A stretch of DNA of 39,569 bases from Franconibacter pulveris DSM 19144 (GCA_000621185.1 KK211224.1:517507-557075); one strand, 5' to 3'; counted from the stretch's first letter, positions 8,358-20,465 are shown. Notes: generated from the sequence alone by a model not told the origin. A program made the numbers and translations.

Positions 8358-9530
8358 TTAGCCCGCGTTCGCCTGCACAATGTCGTTGATCAGTTTGTTA
8401 ACCGGCTCAAGGCTGATTTCACGCGCGTTGCTTTCATACGCGGGCTGCTTGCGGCTCTGGGTGGCGAGGACAGCGCCGTCGCGGTTGGTGGTGTCCACCT
8501 TCACCAGCGTGGAAAGGCCGATGCGCAGCGGATGTTGCTCCAGCTGTTTGGCGTCGATTTCCACGCGTACGGGCAGACGCTGTACCACTTTGATCCAGTT
8601 GCCGGTGGCGTTCTGCGCAGGCAGCAGCGAGAAGGCGCTGCCGGTGCCCATATCCAGACCGACGACTTTGCCGTTGTAGGTCACTTCGTCGCCGTAGACA
8701 TCGCTCACCACGGTAGCAGGCTGGCCGATGCGCATATGCGCAAGCTGCGTCTCTTTGAAGTTCGCATCCACCCACAGGTTAGTGGCGGGAACAATCGCCA
8801 TCAGCGGCGTGCTGGAGCTAATCTGCGCGCCTACCTGAACGGCGCGGCGGGAGACGTAGCCGCTCATCGGGCTGACGATTTTGGTGCGCTGCAGCGCAAG
8901 CCAGGCGTTGCGCACTTCGGTCGCCGCCTGCTGCACCGCAGGCTGATCTTCAAGCTTCGTGCCGAGGATCATCGCCTGGTTGGCATTATATTGCTGCACC
9001 GCCACATCAAGCTGCGCCTGCGCGCTCGCTACCGCGTCGCGGGCATGCTGCAACTCTTCACGGCCAATCAGGTTGGCGCTGCCGAGCGGCACGCGACGGT
9101 TAAGGTCGCTCTGCGCCTGGGCGAGCTGGGTTTTTTGCAGCTCGATATTGGCCTGGTACTGTTTGCTGTTGATCATCAACTGGCGGGTCTGGCGCACGCT
9201 TGAAGCAAGCTGCGTCTGCGCGCGCTCAAAGGCCTGTTGGGCGTCGGTCGGGTCGAGAGTGACCAGCACGTCGCCTTTATTAACAAAATCGGTGTCTTCC
9301 ACCCAGACTTTGGTCACGCTGCCGGTCACCTGGGACATAATCTGCACCTGGTTGCCCGCCACGTAAGCGTCGTCGGTTTCCTCGTAATGACGCAGCACTA
9401 AAAACCAATAGATCCCATATGCCACGGCAATAATAACAAAGAGCAAAGTCAGTAAGAGCAGGGCGCCCTTGCGTTTCCCTTTCTTTTTGACTGGTTGCTG
9501 CGGGGTCTGGCTCTCCGCATTTGCGCTCAT
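8358..9530 (-). CDS. emrA: Membrane fusion protein EmrA
   Basis: The periplasmic adaptor linking EmrB to TolC. From ATG 9530 the product is 390 residues, the E. coli length, beginning MSANAESQTPQQP, with GGAGAG just upstream; an ATG four codons earlier is in frame but would overlap that site. A single TM helix lies at about 25-46 after a basic segment KKKGKRK. A split lipoyl/barrel-sandwich domain flanks a long coiled-coil hairpin at about 90-200 (ANIELQKTQLAQAQSDL). Conserved ETDDAYV follows the membrane segment. Confidence 0.96.
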   Translation of the reverse strand: MSANAESQTPQQPVKKKGKRKGALLLLTLLFVIIAVAYGIYWFLVLRHYEETDDAYVAGNQVQIMSQVTGSVTKVWVEDTDFVNKGDVLVTLDPTDAQQAFERAQTQLASSVRQTRQLMINSKQYQANIELQKTQLAQAQSDLNRRVPLGSANLIGREELQHARDAVASAQAQLDVAVQQYNANQAMILGTKLEDQPAVQQAATEVRNAWLALQRTKIVSPMSGYVSRRAVQVGAQISSSTPLMAIVPATNLWVDANFKETQLAHMRIGQPATVVSDVYGDEVTYNGKVVGLDMGTGSAFSLLPAQNATGNWIKVVQRLPVRVEIDAKQLEQHPLRIGLSTLVKVDTTNRDGAVLATQSRKQPAYESNAREISLEPVNKLINDIVQANAG

Positions 9531-9591
9531 GTTTCTCTCCACGTTCTTCTTATTTTCTTTTGTTATCGGCTGTGCCGACCGGTTTTAGCCA

Positions 9592-9621
9592 GACAGGCCA
9601 GCAGTATCCTGCTGGCCTGTC
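9592..9621. repeat. Perfect inverted repeat between mprA and emrA
   Basis: GACAGGCCAGCAG (9592-9604) and its exact complement (9609-9621) enclose a 4-base loop. The hairpin sits in the 134-bp gap inside the mprA-emrA-emrB operon. No T-run follows on the operon strand, so it is more likely an attenuating, RNA-stabilising or processing element than a full terminator. Confidence 0.75.
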
Positions 9622-9664
9622 GTGTCAGTCTTTTTGAAATAATGCCAAACGCGCTGATGGGAAA

Positions 9665-10195
9665 TTAGCGCACCGCTTCAAGCACGCTTTCGTCTTCATC
9701 CATCTGGTCGAGACGAGTCAGCAGCTTACGCGTGATCTGCTCAAGCTGCTCTTTCTCGCTTGCGCTTAACGAAGACCAGAGCTGGTGCAGGCAGTTATGC
9801 TGCGGCGGCAGCACCTGGCTTAAAAACTCCTGGCCTTTGGCGGTCAGGTGCAGGTGCAGACAACGGCGGTCGTTGTCGCTTTCGCGGCGTTCAATCCAGC
9901 CGCGCTTTTCCAGTTCATCGGCGATGCGGGTGGCGTTGGTGCGGGAGGAACCCAGCGCGCAACTCAGCTCGCTTGGCTGAATGCTGTGGTTTTCCTGCGA
10001 CTCAAGCGTAATCAACGCCATAAACAACGTCTCGTTAATCCCTTGAGCTTTTAGCATCTTATTGCGATTTTCCAGCAGCTTGCCCTGCATATGCATACAC
10101 AGGCGGGTGAGCAGAATTTCCTGATAAGGAAAATCCTCGTAGCGGCTGGCGCGGAATTTCAGCATTTGTTCAATGGGCGTAAACGAACTATCCAT
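9665..10195 (-). CDS. mprA: MprA/EmrR, MarR-family repressor of emrAB
   Basis: A 176-residue winged-helix dimeric regulator, the same length as E. coli MprA. In E. coli it represses mprA-emrAB and is released by ligands such as CCCP, nalidixic acid and salicylate. The wHTH covers about residues 55-125, with recognition helix [20 protein letters not shown] and a wing carrying [14 protein letters not shown]. It is the first gene of the operon. The 90-bp upstream gap (10196-10285) must carry the promoter and operator; AT-rich sequence there includes TTATTATAT. Confidence 0.95.
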   Translation of the reverse strand: MDSSFTPIEQMLKFRASRYEDFPYQEILLTRLCMHMQGKLLENRNKMLKAQGINETLFMALITLESQENHSIQPSELSCALGSSRTNATRIADELEKRGWIERRESDNDRRCLHLHLTAKGQEFLSQVLPPQHNCLHQLWSSLSASEKEQLEQITRKLLTRLDQMDEDESVLEAVR

Positions 10196-10285
10196 TTGGG
10201 CATAACCTCATTAATTACAGCCGATATAATAACTATTGTGACAAATAAAGCAAACATATTAATCACGGTTATTCATCAGCAAAAT

Positions 10286-10621
10286 CTATAAAAACATCAG
10301 GAGCTTCCAGGCAAATCCATAGCCCAGAGCACTCAACAGCGTGGGAAAAATAATGCTGCGAGTCTTGTAGTAACTCACTCCCAAAACCGCAAAGCCAACA
10401 AGCGTCGGGAGCAAACGGCGAGTATCGTGAAGGATTTCCGGTACGCTGGAGACCACCAGCAGCGCACAGATAGACGCGATACCAATTGTGTCGAGCAACA
10501 CGCGGGTCGCTCCACGTTTTGCCGGGGACGCCGCGCTGGCACGCAGGCGCAATGGCAAATAGCGAAAAAGATAGTTAACGCACCCGACCAGCAGGCCGAG
10601 CAGCAGCACGTCACTGCGCAT
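10286..10621 (-). CDS. ygaH: YgaH, small subunit of the YgaZH L-valine exporter
   Basis: A 111-residue AzlD-family membrane protein with three to four hydrophobic segments (about 3-20, 45-62, 68-88, 92-110), matching E. coli YgaH in length. With YgaZ it forms the two-component exporter for L-valine and methionine, controlled by Lrp in E. coli. Its start overlaps the ygaZ end by 11 bases, so translation is coupled. Confidence 0.92.
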   Translation of the reverse strand: MRSDVLLLGLLVGCVNYLFRYLPLRLRASAASPAKRGATRVLLDTIGIASICALLVVSSVPEILHDTRRLLPTLVGFAVLGVSYYKTRSIIFPTLLSALGYGFAWKLLMFL

Positions 10622-11357
10622 TGTCGGCCTCCTTGCGAAGGTGTTCCACCAGCGCCGTGAGGCAACCGCAGACGATGCCCGCGAGAATCGCGGCGGGAAT
10701 AGAAAAGAGGGTAACGCCAGACAACGCGCCTGCCAGCGAAGCCGCGACGCTCAGGCTCTGTTTGCGCTGAAAAGAGGCGAGCAAAAAGCTCATAAACAGC
10801 GCAGGCAGCATAAAACCGAGCGCCGCCTCAACGGCGGGATACCCCTCCAGCAGCCCGTTGCCGGAGTAAGCGCCAATAAGCGTGCCGAGAACCCAGGAGA
10901 ACCACGAGCAAAAGGCGATGCCGAGCATCCAGTTTTCTGTCCAGCGGCGGTTATCGCGCACCAGTTTGGCGGTGGCGGCGGCAAACACTTCGTCCGTCAG
11001 GCCAAAGGCCCAGACCGCCGTTTTCTTTTTATTTAACGTTTGATGTATACGGGTGCGCAGCGAAGGGCCGTAAAGCACGTGCCGCACATCCATCGCCATG
11101 ACGGTTAACGCGGCGACCCACAGCGAGCTGCCCGCCGCCAGCATGGCGGTAATCACAAACTGGCTGGCGCCTGCGTAAATAATGCAGGAGAAGAAAAGGC
11201 TTTCGAGTGGTGAGAACCCCAGGCGGGTGGCGTTCAGCCCAAAAGCGAACGCAACGGGGAGATAGCTGATAACCACCGGCAGGCTGTCTCTGACCCCTTC
11301 CCGCAGCGTCGCTTCGCTGCCGGTGTGGGTCACGCTAAGGGGTGCAGGGCTTTCCAT
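10611..11357 (-). CDS. ygaZ: YgaZ, large subunit of the YgaZH L-valine exporter
   Basis: A 248-residue AzlC-family inner-membrane protein (E. coli YgaZ 245). Family stretches include [19 protein letters not shown] near residue 35, [11 protein letters not shown] near 57, and [13 protein letters not shown] near 88. Several TM helices are clear. It is the upstream gene of the ygaZH pair. From 11358 to 11477 there is only intergenic sequence with the ygaZ promoter and a short GCGCCTTAAGGCG palindrome near the preceding gene's end. Confidence 0.93.
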   Translation of the reverse strand: MESPAPLSVTHTGSEATLREGVRDSLPVVISYLPVAFAFGLNATRLGFSPLESLFFSCIIYAGASQFVITAMLAAGSSLWVAALTVMAMDVRHVLYGPSLRTRIHQTLNKKKTAVWAFGLTDEVFAAATAKLVRDNRRWTENWMLGIAFCSWFSWVLGTLIGAYSGNGLLEGYPAVEAALGFMLPALFMSFLLASFQRKQSLSVAASLAGALSGVTLFSIPAAILAGIVCGCLTALVEHLRKEADNAQ

Positions 11358-11477
11358 ATTAGTTATTGATAAATCACCGGCGTTAAAATCACTCGAATGA
11401 ATAAGTCTACATAACCTTAACAGACTGTTAGCGCCCTTAACACCCTCAATTGCCCGTGGTGCGCCTTAAGGCGACGA

Positions 11478-12668
11478 TTAATGCAGGTCATCCCCGCTCT
11501 GACGGTGATAGCCTAATCCCCATACCACCAGATTTAGTAGGCCCACCGTCGCGCCCGCAAGGCAGACGCCGTTCCACCCGCCGTGCTGCCATGCCCAGGC
11601 CGACAGCAGCGAGCCTGCCGCGCCGCCGATGAAATAGCTGGTCATATACCCGGCGGTAAGGCGGTTACGGGCGTCCGGGTAGAGCCGGTAGATAACGCTC
11701 TGGTTAGTGATATGCACGCCCTGCACGGTGAGGTCCAGCACCAGAATGCCGACTATCAGCGCGATAACGCTGAACTGGCCGAGCGCCACCGCTGCCCACG
11801 AGAGCAGCAGCAGAATAAGACCGATGGTCGTGGTCAGGTGCGCTTTGCCTTTATCGGCAAGCCCGCCTGCCGGACGCGCGCCCAGCGCGCCCGCCGCGCC
11901 GGCAAGGCCAAACAGGCCGATGGTCCCTTCAGAGAAGTTAAACGGCGGCGCGGCGAGCAGAAAGGCCATCGAGGTCCAGAGAATGCTGAAGTTAGCAAAG
12001 GTGAAACAGCCGAGCAGGGCGCGGGTGCGCAGCAGCTTGTCGCGGGTGAACAGCGAGAAAACGGAAGCCAGCAGCTGCGGGTAATTAAGGTGCGTGTTTT
12101 GCTTCACGGCAGGCAGACCGCGCCAGAGGGCGAGGGCCATAATAACCATCAGCGCCGTCGCTACCCAGTAAACGGTGCGCCAGCCGCCAAGGCTTGCAAG
12201 CAGCCCCGCCACCGTGCGCGCCAGCAGGATGCCGAGCAGCAGGCCGCTCATGATAGTGCCCACCACTTTGCCGCGTTTTTCCGGGGCGGCAAGGGTGGCG
12301 GCAAGCGGCACGAGAATCTGCGCCACGACCGAGAAGAGGCCGGTCAGGGCGGTGCCAAGGATCATCATCGAGAGCGACTGGCTGCTGGCGGTGATAAGCA
12401 TCCCGGCGGCGGCGAGCAGCGTCATCGACACAATCATCTTGCGGCGCTCGAACATATCGCCGAGCGGTACGAGGAACAGCAGCCCGGCGGCGTAACCCAA
12501 TTGCGCCGCGGTAACGATAAACCCGGCCTGGCCTGCGGTAAGCGAAAAGGCGCGGGCGATGGTATCCAGCAGCGGCTGCGCATAATAGTTGCTGGCGACG
12601 GTCAGGCCGGTGGCGACAGACATCAGCGCGATAAGCGCCGGGCTAAGTCCTTGAGATTTTGTAGTCAT
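11478..12668 (-). CDS. ygaY: MFS transporter, YgaY type
   Basis: A 396-residue, 12-TM major facilitator of the DHA1 drug/metabolite class. It has motif A-like GDMFERRKMIV near residue 72 and motif C-like GLLLGILLARTVAGLL near 140. It lies between proX and ygaZ, where E. coli K-12 keeps the ygaY pseudogene; here the gene is intact. ATG 12668 (MTTKSQGLSP) is chosen because the family starts close to the first helix; it lacks a strong ribosome-binding site, and in-frame ATGs at 12725 and 12752 would add a polar extension. Substrate unknown. 12669-12896 holds its promoter region and no gene. Confidence 0.82.
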   Translation of the reverse strand: MTTKSQGLSPALIALMSVATGLTVASNYYAQPLLDTIARAFSLTAGQAGFIVTAAQLGYAAGLLFLVPLGDMFERRKMIVSMTLLAAAGMLITASSQSLSMMILGTALTGLFSVVAQILVPLAATLAAPEKRGKVVGTIMSGLLLGILLARTVAGLLASLGGWRTVYWVATALMVIMALALWRGLPAVKQNTHLNYPQLLASVFSLFTRDKLLRTRALLGCFTFANFSILWTSMAFLLAAPPFNFSEGTIGLFGLAGAAGALGARPAGGLADKGKAHLTTTIGLILLLLSWAAVALGQFSVIALIVGILVLDLTVQGVHITNQSVIYRLYPDARNRLTAGYMTSYFIGGAAGSLLSAWAWQHGGWNGVCLAGATVGLLNLVVWGLGYHRQSGDDLH

Positions 12669-12896
12669 TGGTCTTTTTGTTGGGGGTAAATGCGTGGGCG
12701 ATGCGCCCTTGCCATGGGGTAATATCATAACGAAACAACACGATAGTGCCATATTGTTGAGAAGTTGTTACGTGTCGGATTGTGCCTTTTGGCGCAGGCG
12801 CAGCGCCATTTGCACCGCGTAACGGCATAAGTGGGATAAGCGCAGCGCTATCCATCAGCAATGGGCAGCAGGAATGTTTATCGCCGCCCTGAAACA

Positions 12897-12926
12897 AAAC
12901 ACCCGCCATAAAGGCGGGTGTTTTTC
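12897..12926 (-). terminator. Terminator of the proVWX operon
   Basis: ACACCCGCC (12899-12907) pairs with GGCGGGTGT (12913-12921). It lies 17 bases past the proX stop; the minus-strand read ends in a T-run and the plus strand also has TTTTT, so it may work in both directions. Confidence 0.85.
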
Positions 12927-12941
12927 AAAAGGCGTAAGCCA

Positions 12942-13937
12942 TTACTTCTGCGCGGCCAGCGCTTCTTTGATCCAGCTGTCGAACTGCTGCTGGTGGGCTT
13001 TAATCCAGCCGTCGACGTGACCCTGGATATCCGCCTCTGAAGATTTGCCGCTATGCATCATCGCGTTCTCGGCGTTGATATCGGTAATCGGCAGCTTCAT
13101 CACCGCGAACAGCTTCGCGGCCGCCGGGTTTTTCTGTGCCCAGGCTTTATTGGCGACGATGTGCATGGTATTCACCGGGAAACCATAGTTCGCGCCGTTC
13201 GGCAGTTTGGTGTCGATATCTTTCTGCTCGCCCGGCAGTGAGGAGAACGGCACCTGCAGCCACACCACATCTTTGCCCGGCTTGAGCACGTCGCTCACCC
13301 AGTACGGCGTCCAGGTGTAATAAAGCACCGGCTTGCCTTCTTTGAAGCGGGCGATGGTGTCGGCCATCATCGCTGCGTAGTTGCCGTGGTTCACGGTGAC
13401 GGTTTTCGCCAGGTCGAACGCTTCATTCTGATGGTTAATCACCGCTTCGCAGCCCCAGCCCGGCGTGCAACCCATCATGTCCGCTTTGCCGTCGCCGTTG
13501 CTGTCAAACAGCTTCGCAATCTTCGGGTCTTTCAGCTGCGCGATGTTGGTGATGTGATACTGTTCGGCGGTTTTTTTATCAATAAGGTAACCCTGCGCCG
13601 CGCCGGTGACATAAACCCCTTCGCGGTAAAACTTTTTGTCGCCGCCTGCCGCCGTGTACATATCGTCATGCAGCGGCTGCCAGTTCACGGCGGTAAAGGT
13701 CGCGTCCCCGGAGGCAATAGAGGTGTAACCCACGTTGTAATCCACTTCGCTCGGCTTGTTAACGGTGTAGCCGAGCTTCTCCAGCGCGCGGCTCACAATC
13801 AGCGTCTGGAACGACTCTTCAGAGATAGTGCTCTGTATCGGCTGTACGGTAATGCCTTTGCCCGGCAGGTCGGCGGCGAAAGCGGTGGTGCTAACGAGTG
13901 TGGCAAAAGCTGTGGCGCAAAGAACAGAATGTCGCAT
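12942..13937 (-). CDS. proX: ProX, glycine betaine/proline betaine-binding protein
   Basis: The periplasmic substrate-binding protein of the ProU osmoprotectant ABC importer, 331 residues (E. coli 330). A Sec signal peptide [21 protein letters not shown] is cleaved before ADLPGKG. The aromatic cage for the quaternary ammonium group is visible as Trp residues in [11 protein letters not shown] and [11 protein letters not shown]. Start 13937 is preceded by AAGGAAT; the upstream in-frame ATG would add 12 non-homologous residues before the signal peptide. It is the last gene of proVWX, 88 bp after proW. Confidence 0.96.
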   Translation of the reverse strand: MRHSVLCATAFATLVSTTAFAADLPGKGITVQPIQSTISEESFQTLIVSRALEKLGYTVNKPSEVDYNVGYTSIASGDATFTAVNWQPLHDDMYTAAGGDKKFYREGVYVTGAAQGYLIDKKTAEQYHITNIAQLKDPKIAKLFDSNGDGKADMMGCTPGWGCEAVINHQNEAFDLAKTVTVNHGNYAAMMADTIARFKEGKPVLYYTWTPYWVSDVLKPGKDVVWLQVPFSSLPGEQKDIDTKLPNGANYGFPVNTMHIVANKAWAQKNPAAAKLFAVMKLPITDINAENAMMHSGKSSEADIQGHVDGWIKAHQQQFDSWIKEALAAQK

Positions 13938-14025
13938 CGTTATTCCTTTTATCGGTATGAATGGCGGCAGCACGAACTGCCTTCAGGAAAAGGACCCGGC
14001 GAACGGCGTCGCCGGGCAAACTGCA

Positions 14026-15099
14026 TTAACGGGTGAACGGGCGGGTCAGCAGCCCCAGCGGCCCGGTGGCGTACCAGCGGCGGTTGCCTTTACTGCGCGC
14101 GTCGCGGCCGACCGCCTGGGTCAGACGGTCCAGGATAATCGCAAGGATAACAATCCCCACGCCGCCCACGGTGGCGAGGCCCATGTCGAGACGGCCGATG
14201 CCGCGCAGCACCATCTGACCAAGCCCGCCGACGGCGATCATCGAGGCGATCACCACCATCGAGAGCGCCAGCATCAGCGTCTGGTTAATGCCCGCCATGA
14301 TGGTTGGCATCGCCAGCGGCAACTGCACCTTAAACAGCATCTGGCGCGGGCTTGAGCCGAACGATCGCGCCGCTTCGATCAAATCCTCCGGCACCTGGTT
14401 GATGCCAAGGATAGTCAGGCGCACCACCGGCGGCAGGGCGAAGATAATCGTCACCACCACGCCCGGCACGTTGCCGATGCCGAACAGCATGACGATCGGC
14501 ACCAGATAAACAAACGCGGGGGTGGTCTGCATCGCATCCAGCAGCGGGCGAATAATTTTCGACGCTTTCGGGCTGCGGGCGAGCCAGATGCCCAGCGGCA
14601 GGCCTATCACCACGCAGAAGAGCAGGGCGGTCAGCACCAGCGCCAGCGTCACCATCGCCTGCGACCAGGCGCCAATCGCGCCGATGAGGACGAGCGAGAT
14701 AAGCGTCGCCACGCCCATGCCGAGGCTTGAAATCTGCCAGGCGAGCAGCGCGAAGATAATGATCGCCACCGGCGCCGGCATGCCCAGCAGCAGTTGCTGG
14801 AAAGCGCTCAGGATATAATCCACCGGCACGCGAATGCCCTGGAACAGCGGGCGAAAGTGCATCACCACCCAGTCGATCCCCTGCGTTACCCAGCTGTCGA
14901 GCGGGATCAGCGTCTTGTGGAACGGATCGAGAATATTGAAATGCTCCGGCTGCGGCGCAGGCGCGCTGTTCAGCCAGTCGGCGCTGCCGCTTTCGGGCGC
15001 AGGCGTCGGGCTGCCCCACGCGTCGGCGCTGTTAGCGGCGGAGCTGCTCTGCGCCGCGCTGGTCGCGCCGGTATCCCACGGATTGTTTTGATCAGCCAT
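14026..15099 (-). CDS. proW: ProW, permease subunit of the ProU transporter
   Basis: A 357-residue inner-membrane permease (E. coli 354) with the long N-terminal polar/periplasmic tail typical of ProW, here rich in Ala, Ser and Pro (about 1-65). A BPD_transp_1 domain at about 140-340 includes the EAA-loop sequence [20 protein letters not shown], which contacts ProV. Its start overlaps the proV stop by eight bases. Confidence 0.96.
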   Translation of the reverse strand: MADQNNPWDTGATSAAQSSSAANSADAWGSPTPAPESGSADWLNSAPAPQPEHFNILDPFHKTLIPLDSWVTQGIDWVVMHFRPLFQGIRVPVDYILSAFQQLLLGMPAPVAIIIFALLAWQISSLGMGVATLISLVLIGAIGAWSQAMVTLALVLTALLFCVVIGLPLGIWLARSPKASKIIRPLLDAMQTTPAFVYLVPIVMLFGIGNVPGVVVTIIFALPPVVRLTILGINQVPEDLIEAARSFGSSPRQMLFKVQLPLAMPTIMAGINQTLMLALSMVVIASMIAVGGLGQMVLRGIGRLDMGLATVGGVGIVILAIILDRLTQAVGRDARSKGNRRWYATGPLGLLTRPFTR

Positions 15100-16294
15100 T
15101 GTTTGCCCCCTCGCGATCTAAAGCCTGCAGCAGCATCCCCTTGGAGATAATGCCGATGTACTGTTGCGCTTCGCCGACCACCGGCACGGCGCAGGGCGCC
15201 ATCCCGACCGGCGAGAGCAGTTCGCTAAGCGGCGTTTCGGCGCTCACCGCCGCAGGCGCGTCGAGCAGGGCGTTATCCAGCCCCTGGCCTGCCGCCAGCG
15301 CCGCTTTAAGGGAATCAATCGACACGGTGCCGACAAATTTATTGCCGCGTTCAATCACATAGCCAAATTCCCGGTCCTCATCCTGCAATAATTTAATTGC
15401 CGAACGCGGGCCGAAACCTGGCGTTTTGCGCAGCAGCCCCACCGGGGTGCGGCGGGCAATATCTTTGGCGCTGAAGACCTGGCTAATATCCACGCCGCGA
15501 AAGAACGTGCGCACGTAATCATTTGCCGGGTTATTCAGAATTTCATCCGGCGTGCCGACCTGCACCACTTCGCCGTTTTGCATAATGGCGATGCGGTCGC
15601 CAATACGCATGGCTTCATCAAGATCGTGAGAAATAAAGACAATGGTGCGCTGATGTTTCGCCTGTAATTTAATTAATTCGTCCTGCATTTCATTACGAAT
15701 TAATGGGTCGAGCGCCGAGAAAGCTTCATCCATTAATAAGATATCGGGATTAATGGCGAGCGCGCGGGCGAGACCGACGCGCTGGCGCATGCCGCCGGAG
15801 AGTTCATCCGGATAAGCGTGCGCGTAATTTTCAAGGCCGACCTGGCGCAGCGCGTCCAGCGCTTTTTCCTGGCGCGCTTTCGCCGCCACACCCGCAAGCT
15901 CCATGCCAAAGGCGGTATTATCCAGCACCGTCATGTGCGGCATCAGGGCAAATGACTGGAAGACCATTGCAATCTTTTTCTTGCGCACCTCGCGAAGCTC
16001 GGCGTCTGAAATTTTGGCGATATCGACGCCATCAATCAGCACCTGTCCACGGGTGGGTTCAATCAGGCGATTGAGAAGGCGAACCAGGGTGGATTTTCCG
16101 GAGCCGGACAATCCCATGATCACGAATATCTCGCCTTCTTCAATGGCCAGAGTGGCGTCTTTTACGCCAACAGACAGCCCGGTCTTTTCCAGAATTTCTG
16201 CTTTCGACAAACCTTTATCTATATATTTAAAGGCGCGATGAGGATGTTCCCCAAATATTTTATACAGGTTTCTAATTTCTAATTTAATTGCCAT
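15092..16294 (-). CDS. proV: ProV, ATPase subunit of the ProU transporter
   Basis: A 400-residue ABC ATPase, the E. coli length. It has Walker [10 protein letters not shown] near residue 60, signature LSGGMRQR near 164, Walker [14 protein letters not shown] near 187, and switch His in FISHD near 219. Two CBS domains follow at about 280-400, the part proposed to sense ionic strength in related osmoregulated importers. First gene of the operon. Confidence 0.97.
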   Translation of the reverse strand: MAIKLEIRNLYKIFGEHPHRAFKYIDKGLSKAEILEKTGLSVGVKDATLAIEEGEIFVIMGLSGSGKSTLVRLLNRLIEPTRGQVLIDGVDIAKISDAELREVRKKKIAMVFQSFALMPHMTVLDNTAFGMELAGVAAKARQEKALDALRQVGLENYAHAYPDELSGGMRQRVGLARALAINPDILLMDEAFSALDPLIRNEMQDELIKLQAKHQRTIVFISHDLDEAMRIGDRIAIMQNGEVVQVGTPDEILNNPANDYVRTFFRGVDISQVFSAKDIARRTPVGLLRKTPGFGPRSAIKLLQDEDREFGYVIERGNKFVGTVSIDSLKAALAAGQGLDNALLDAPAAVSAETPLSELLSPVGMAPCAVPVVGEAQQYIGIISKGMLLQALDREGANNG

Positions 16295-16360
16295 GCAATA
16301 TCAGTGTTCCCGTTATTTTATGCGCTAAACAATTCCTGATGGAAATAATTTCTGGGCCAT

Positions 16361-16388
16361 ACCCTAGCATACTCAGATTCTGAGACAA
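16361..16388 (-). promoter_or_regulatory. Osmoregulated proU promoter (P2-like)
   Basis: On the minus strand, TTGTCT (16388-16383) and TAGGGT (16366-16361) are separated by 16 bases, about 67 bp upstream of proV. The unusual -10 TAGGGT matches the main proU P2 promoter of E. coli as I remember it. H-NS represses this promoter at low osmolarity. The rest of the 353-bp proV-nrdF gap (16295-16647) has no convincing gene. Confidence 0.7.
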
Positions 16389-16647
16389 CCCTTAATGTGG
16401 GATGCTTCCCATCCTATTGTTGTTATGGTTTGCCGTAACGCCCCATGATATAAGGGCTGAGGGAGAACTGCCGGGCAGGATAATTTTTTGGCAATCGTCT
16501 TGAAATGCCAACGGAAACCACAATATCGCGCCAAAAAAATGGCGGCGATATTAATACAAAACGGCCAGGGGATATTCAGAGAGGAATGGCTGTTGCAGGA
16601 AATAATCGGCACGGAAAACAGGGAGATTATTTCCGTGCCGCAGTGCC

Positions 16648-17619
<972 letters not shown>

Positions 17620-19764
17620 TCACAGGGCGCACGAAACGCAGCCTTCGATTTCGGTTCCTTCCAGCGCCATCTGGCGCAAACGAATGTAGTAGAGCGTCTT
17701 GATGCCTTTCTTCCAGGCGTAAATCTGCGCCCTGTTGATATCGCGCGTGGTGGCGGTATCCGGGAAGAAAAGCGTCAGCGACAGCCCCTGGTCGACGTGG
17801 CGCGTCGCCTCGGCGTAGGTGTCGATAATTTTCTCCGGGCCAATCTCGTAGGCGTCCTGATAGAGCGCCAGGTTTTCGTTGGTCATAAAGGGCGCCGGGT
17901 AGTAAACGCGTCCGGTCTTGCCCTCTTTGCGAATTTCAATCTTCGAGACAATCGGGTGAATGCTCGACGTCGCATGGTTGATGTAAGAGATGGAGCCGGT
18001 CGGCGGCACCGCCTGCAGGTTCTGGTTGTAAAGACCAAACTGCATCACCTCGTCGCGCAGTCGTCGCCACATCTCCTGTGTCGGAATGGCGATGCCGGCG
18101 CGGTCGAACAGCGCCTGCACTTTGGCGGTTTTCGGCATCCACGTCTGCTCAAGATACTTATCGAAGTACTCGCCGCTGGCGTAGCGCGATTGCTCAAAAC
18201 CCTCGAAGCGCTGCCCGCGCTCGCGCGCCAGCATCATTGAGGTGTGCAGCGCGTGCCAGGTAATGGTGTAAAAATAGATATTGGTGAAATCGAGCCCTTC
18301 CGGCGAGCCGTACGCGATGCCTTCCCGCGCCAGATAGCCGTGCAGGTTCATCTGCCCAAGCCCGATGGCGTGCGACTTCGCGTTGCCCGCTTCAATCGAC
18401 GGCACGCTGCGGATGTGGCTCATATCAGAGACCGCCGTCAGTGCGCGCACCGCCACTTCCACGGTGCGGCCAAAGTCGGGCGAATCCATGGTGTGGGCGA
18501 TATTCAGGGAGCCGAGGTTGCAGGAAATATCTTTACCCACCTGCGCATAGTCGAGGTTTTCGTCGTACGTCGACGGGCTGTTGACCTGCAAAATCTCCGA
18601 GCAGAGGTTGCTCATGTTGATTCGCCCGGCAATCGGGTTGGCGCGGTTGACGGTGTCTTCAAACATGATGTACGGATAACCCGACTCGAACTGGATTTCC
18701 GCCAGCGTCTGGAAGAAATCGCGCGCGTTGATCCAGCTTTTACGCACCCGCTCATCCGTCACCAGTTGGTCATACATCTCCGTAACGGCGATATCGCCAA
18801 ACGCTTTGCCGTAGAGGCGCTCTACGTCATAGGGGGAGAAGAGCGCCATCTGCGCGTTGGCCCTGGCGAGGTGGAACGTGACATCCGGGATGACCACGCC
18901 AAGCGAGAGCGTTTTGATACGGATTTTCTCATCGGCGTTTTCGCGCCGGGTATCCAGAAAGCGCAGGATGTCCGGGTGGTGGGCGTTAAGGTAGACCGCC
19001 CCCGCCCCCTGACGCGCGCCGAGCTGGTTGGCGTAAGAAAAGGCGTCTTCCAGCATTTTCATCACCGGGATCACGCCTGAAGACTGGTTCTCGATGCGCT
19101 TGATAGGCGCGCCCGCTTCCCGCAGGTTGGAAAGCGATAAGGCCACGCCGCCGCCGCGTTTGGAGAGCTGCAGCGCGGCGTTCACCGCGCGGCCTATCGA
19201 CTCCATATTGTCTTCAATACGCAGCAGAAAGCAGGAGACCAGTTCGCCGCGCTGCATTTTGCCGCAGTTAAGGAAGGTGGGCGTGGCAGGCTGGAAGCGG
19301 CCGCTTAATATCTCCTGCAGCAGGCGGCTGGCGAGCGTTTCGTCGCCCTGGCCCAGCGTGAGCGCCACCATGCAGGCGCGGTCTTCGAAATGCTCCAGGT
19401 AGCGTTTGCCGTCGAAGGTTTTCAGCGTGTAGCTGGTGTAAAACTTCCACGCGCCGAGGAAGGTCTGGAACTGGAAGCCGCTCTCGTGCGCCTGCGCAAA
19501 AAGCGCGTCGACAAACGCCGGGTTATAACGCTGCAACACCGTTTTGTCGTAATAGCCCTCCGCCAGCAGATAGTCGAGACGCGCCTGAGGGCTGGCGAAC
19601 GCGACGCTGTTCGGCGCTACATGCTGCGCCATAAACGCCGCCACCGCGTCTTTATCTTTCTCAAACTGAATGCGGCCTGCTTTATCGTAAAGATTCAGCA
19701 TGGCGTTCAGCGCATGATAGTCCGGCGCGCTCTGCGTTACGCGGGTGATTTCTGTCGTTGCCAA
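17620..19764 (-). CDS. nrdE: Class Ib ribonucleotide reductase alpha subunit
   Basis: Catalytic subunit reducing ribonucleoside diphosphates to deoxyribonucleotides. It is 714 residues, the E. coli length. Active-site cysteines are in FLNCGKMQ (about 166), LVSCFLL (about 176) and [10 protein letters not shown] (about 388), and the C-terminal shuttle pair is in EGCVSCAL, which NrdH re-reduces. It overlaps nrdI by 28 bases. Confidence 0.97.
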   Translation of the reverse strand: MATTEITRVTQSAPDYHALNAMLNLYDKAGRIQFEKDKDAVAAFMAQHVAPNSVAFASPQARLDYLLAEGYYDKTVLQRYNPAFVDALFAQAHESGFQFQTFLGAWKFYTSYTLKTFDGKRYLEHFEDRACMVALTLGQGDETLASRLLQEILSGRFQPATPTFLNCGKMQRGELVSCFLLRIEDNMESIGRAVNAALQLSKRGGGVALSLSNLREAGAPIKRIENQSSGVIPVMKMLEDAFSYANQLGARQGAGAVYLNAHHPDILRFLDTRRENADEKIRIKTLSLGVVIPDVTFHLARANAQMALFSPYDVERLYGKAFGDIAVTEMYDQLVTDERVRKSWINARDFFQTLAEIQFESGYPYIMFEDTVNRANPIAGRINMSNLCSEILQVNSPSTYDENLDYAQVGKDISCNLGSLNIAHTMDSPDFGRTVEVAVRALTAVSDMSHIRSVPSIEAGNAKSHAIGLGQMNLHGYLAREGIAYGSPEGLDFTNIYFYTITWHALHTSMMLARERGQRFEGFEQSRYASGEYFDKYLEQTWMPKTAKVQALFDRAGIAIPTQEMWRRLRDEVMQFGLYNQNLQAVPPTGSISYINHATSSIHPIVSKIEIRKEGKTGRVYYPAPFMTNENLALYQDAYEIGPEKIIDTYAEATRHVDQGLSLTLFFPDTATTRDINRAQIYAWKKGIKTLYYIRLRQMALEGTEIEGCVSCAL

Positions 19765-20147
19765 AATTCGCTTACTCCCTTACGCACGTTGTCGATATCG
19801 GCCTGCGTGCCCATCAGCTCAAAGCGGTAAAGGTAAGGCACGTGACATTTATGGGCGATGACATCCCCGGCGCGGCAGAAACCCTCGCCGAAGTTACGGT
19901 TGCCGGCGGCAATCACGCCTCGTAACAGCGATCGGTTATGTTCATCGTTAAGAAACTGGATAACCTGGCGCGGCACGGCGCCTGCCGTACCGCCGCCCCC
20001 GTAGCTGGGAACCACCAGGATGTAAGGCTCGTCTACCTGTAACCGGCTGTGCATATCGCGCGGGATACGCACCGCCGGCAACCCCAGACGCGTGATAAAA
20101 CGGTGTGTGTTTTCCGACGCGCTGGAGAAGTAGACCAGCGTGCTCAT
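19737..20147 (-). CDS. nrdI: NrdI, flavodoxin-like NrdF activator
   Basis: A 136-residue FMN-binding protein that supplies the oxidant used to assemble the dimanganese-tyrosyl radical in NrdF. The N-terminal FMN loop [12 protein letters not shown] (about residues 6-17) and the glycine-rich loop [13 protein letters not shown] (about 48-60) are typical. Its ATG overlaps the nrdH stop by four bases (ATGA). Confidence 0.95.
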   Translation of the reverse strand: MSTLVYFSSASENTHRFITRLGLPAVRIPRDMHSRLQVDEPYILVVPSYGGGGTAGAVPRQVIQFLNDEHNRSLLRGVIAAGNRNFGEGFCRAGDVIAHKCHVPYLYRFELMGTQADIDNVRKGVSEFWQRQKSPA

Positions 20148-20392
20148 GCGCTGGCCGCAAGACCGCCCGCCGGGCGCAGACGGTTGATCATGTCGGGGCG
20201 AAAGCCGCTCCAGCTGGTTTCATCCGTCACCACCACCGGCAGCTGACGAAAGCCCTGAGCGCGCAGTTCATCAGCGGCCTGCGGCTGTTCGTCAATGTTG
20301 ATCAGCTCAAAGCGCAAACCGCGGCTCTCCATGGCTCGTTTGGTCGCGTGGCACTGTACACAGTCATTGCGGGTGTAAATGAGTATACGCAT
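20144..20392 (-). CDS. nrdH: NrdH, glutaredoxin-like redoxin
   Basis: An 82-residue thioredoxin-fold protein and electron donor to NrdEF. The redox motif CVQC is at residues 11-14, and the family-specific [12 protein letters not shown] segment, which gives thioredoxin-reductase specificity, is at about 61-72. First gene of the nrdHIEF operon; AAGGGA lies upstream of the start. Confidence 0.95.
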   Translation of the reverse strand: MRILIYTRNDCVQCHATKRAMESRGLRFELINIDEQPQAADELRAQGFRQLPVVVTDETSWSGFRPDMINRLRPAGGLAASA

Positions 20393-20465
20393 GATTCGTA
20401 TTTCCCTTGTGAATAGAAACCTGCCGCGCTACTGCGTGGAAGGATAGTGGTCGTTGTTAAAGAAG

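Noticed and set aside
11583-12689. 368-codon open frame on the plus strand opposite the YgaY-type transporter
   Set aside because: It is the mirror of a GC-rich membrane protein gene, rich in Arg, Gly, His and Gln, with no ribosome-binding site and no family pattern.
16373-16612. 79-codon minus-strand frame between nrdF and proV
   Set aside because: It covers the proU promoter region, lacks a ribosome-binding site and resembles no protein.
18244-19080. 278-codon plus-strand frame opposite nrdE
   Set aside because: Shadow of nrdE; repetitive Arg/Val/His composition.
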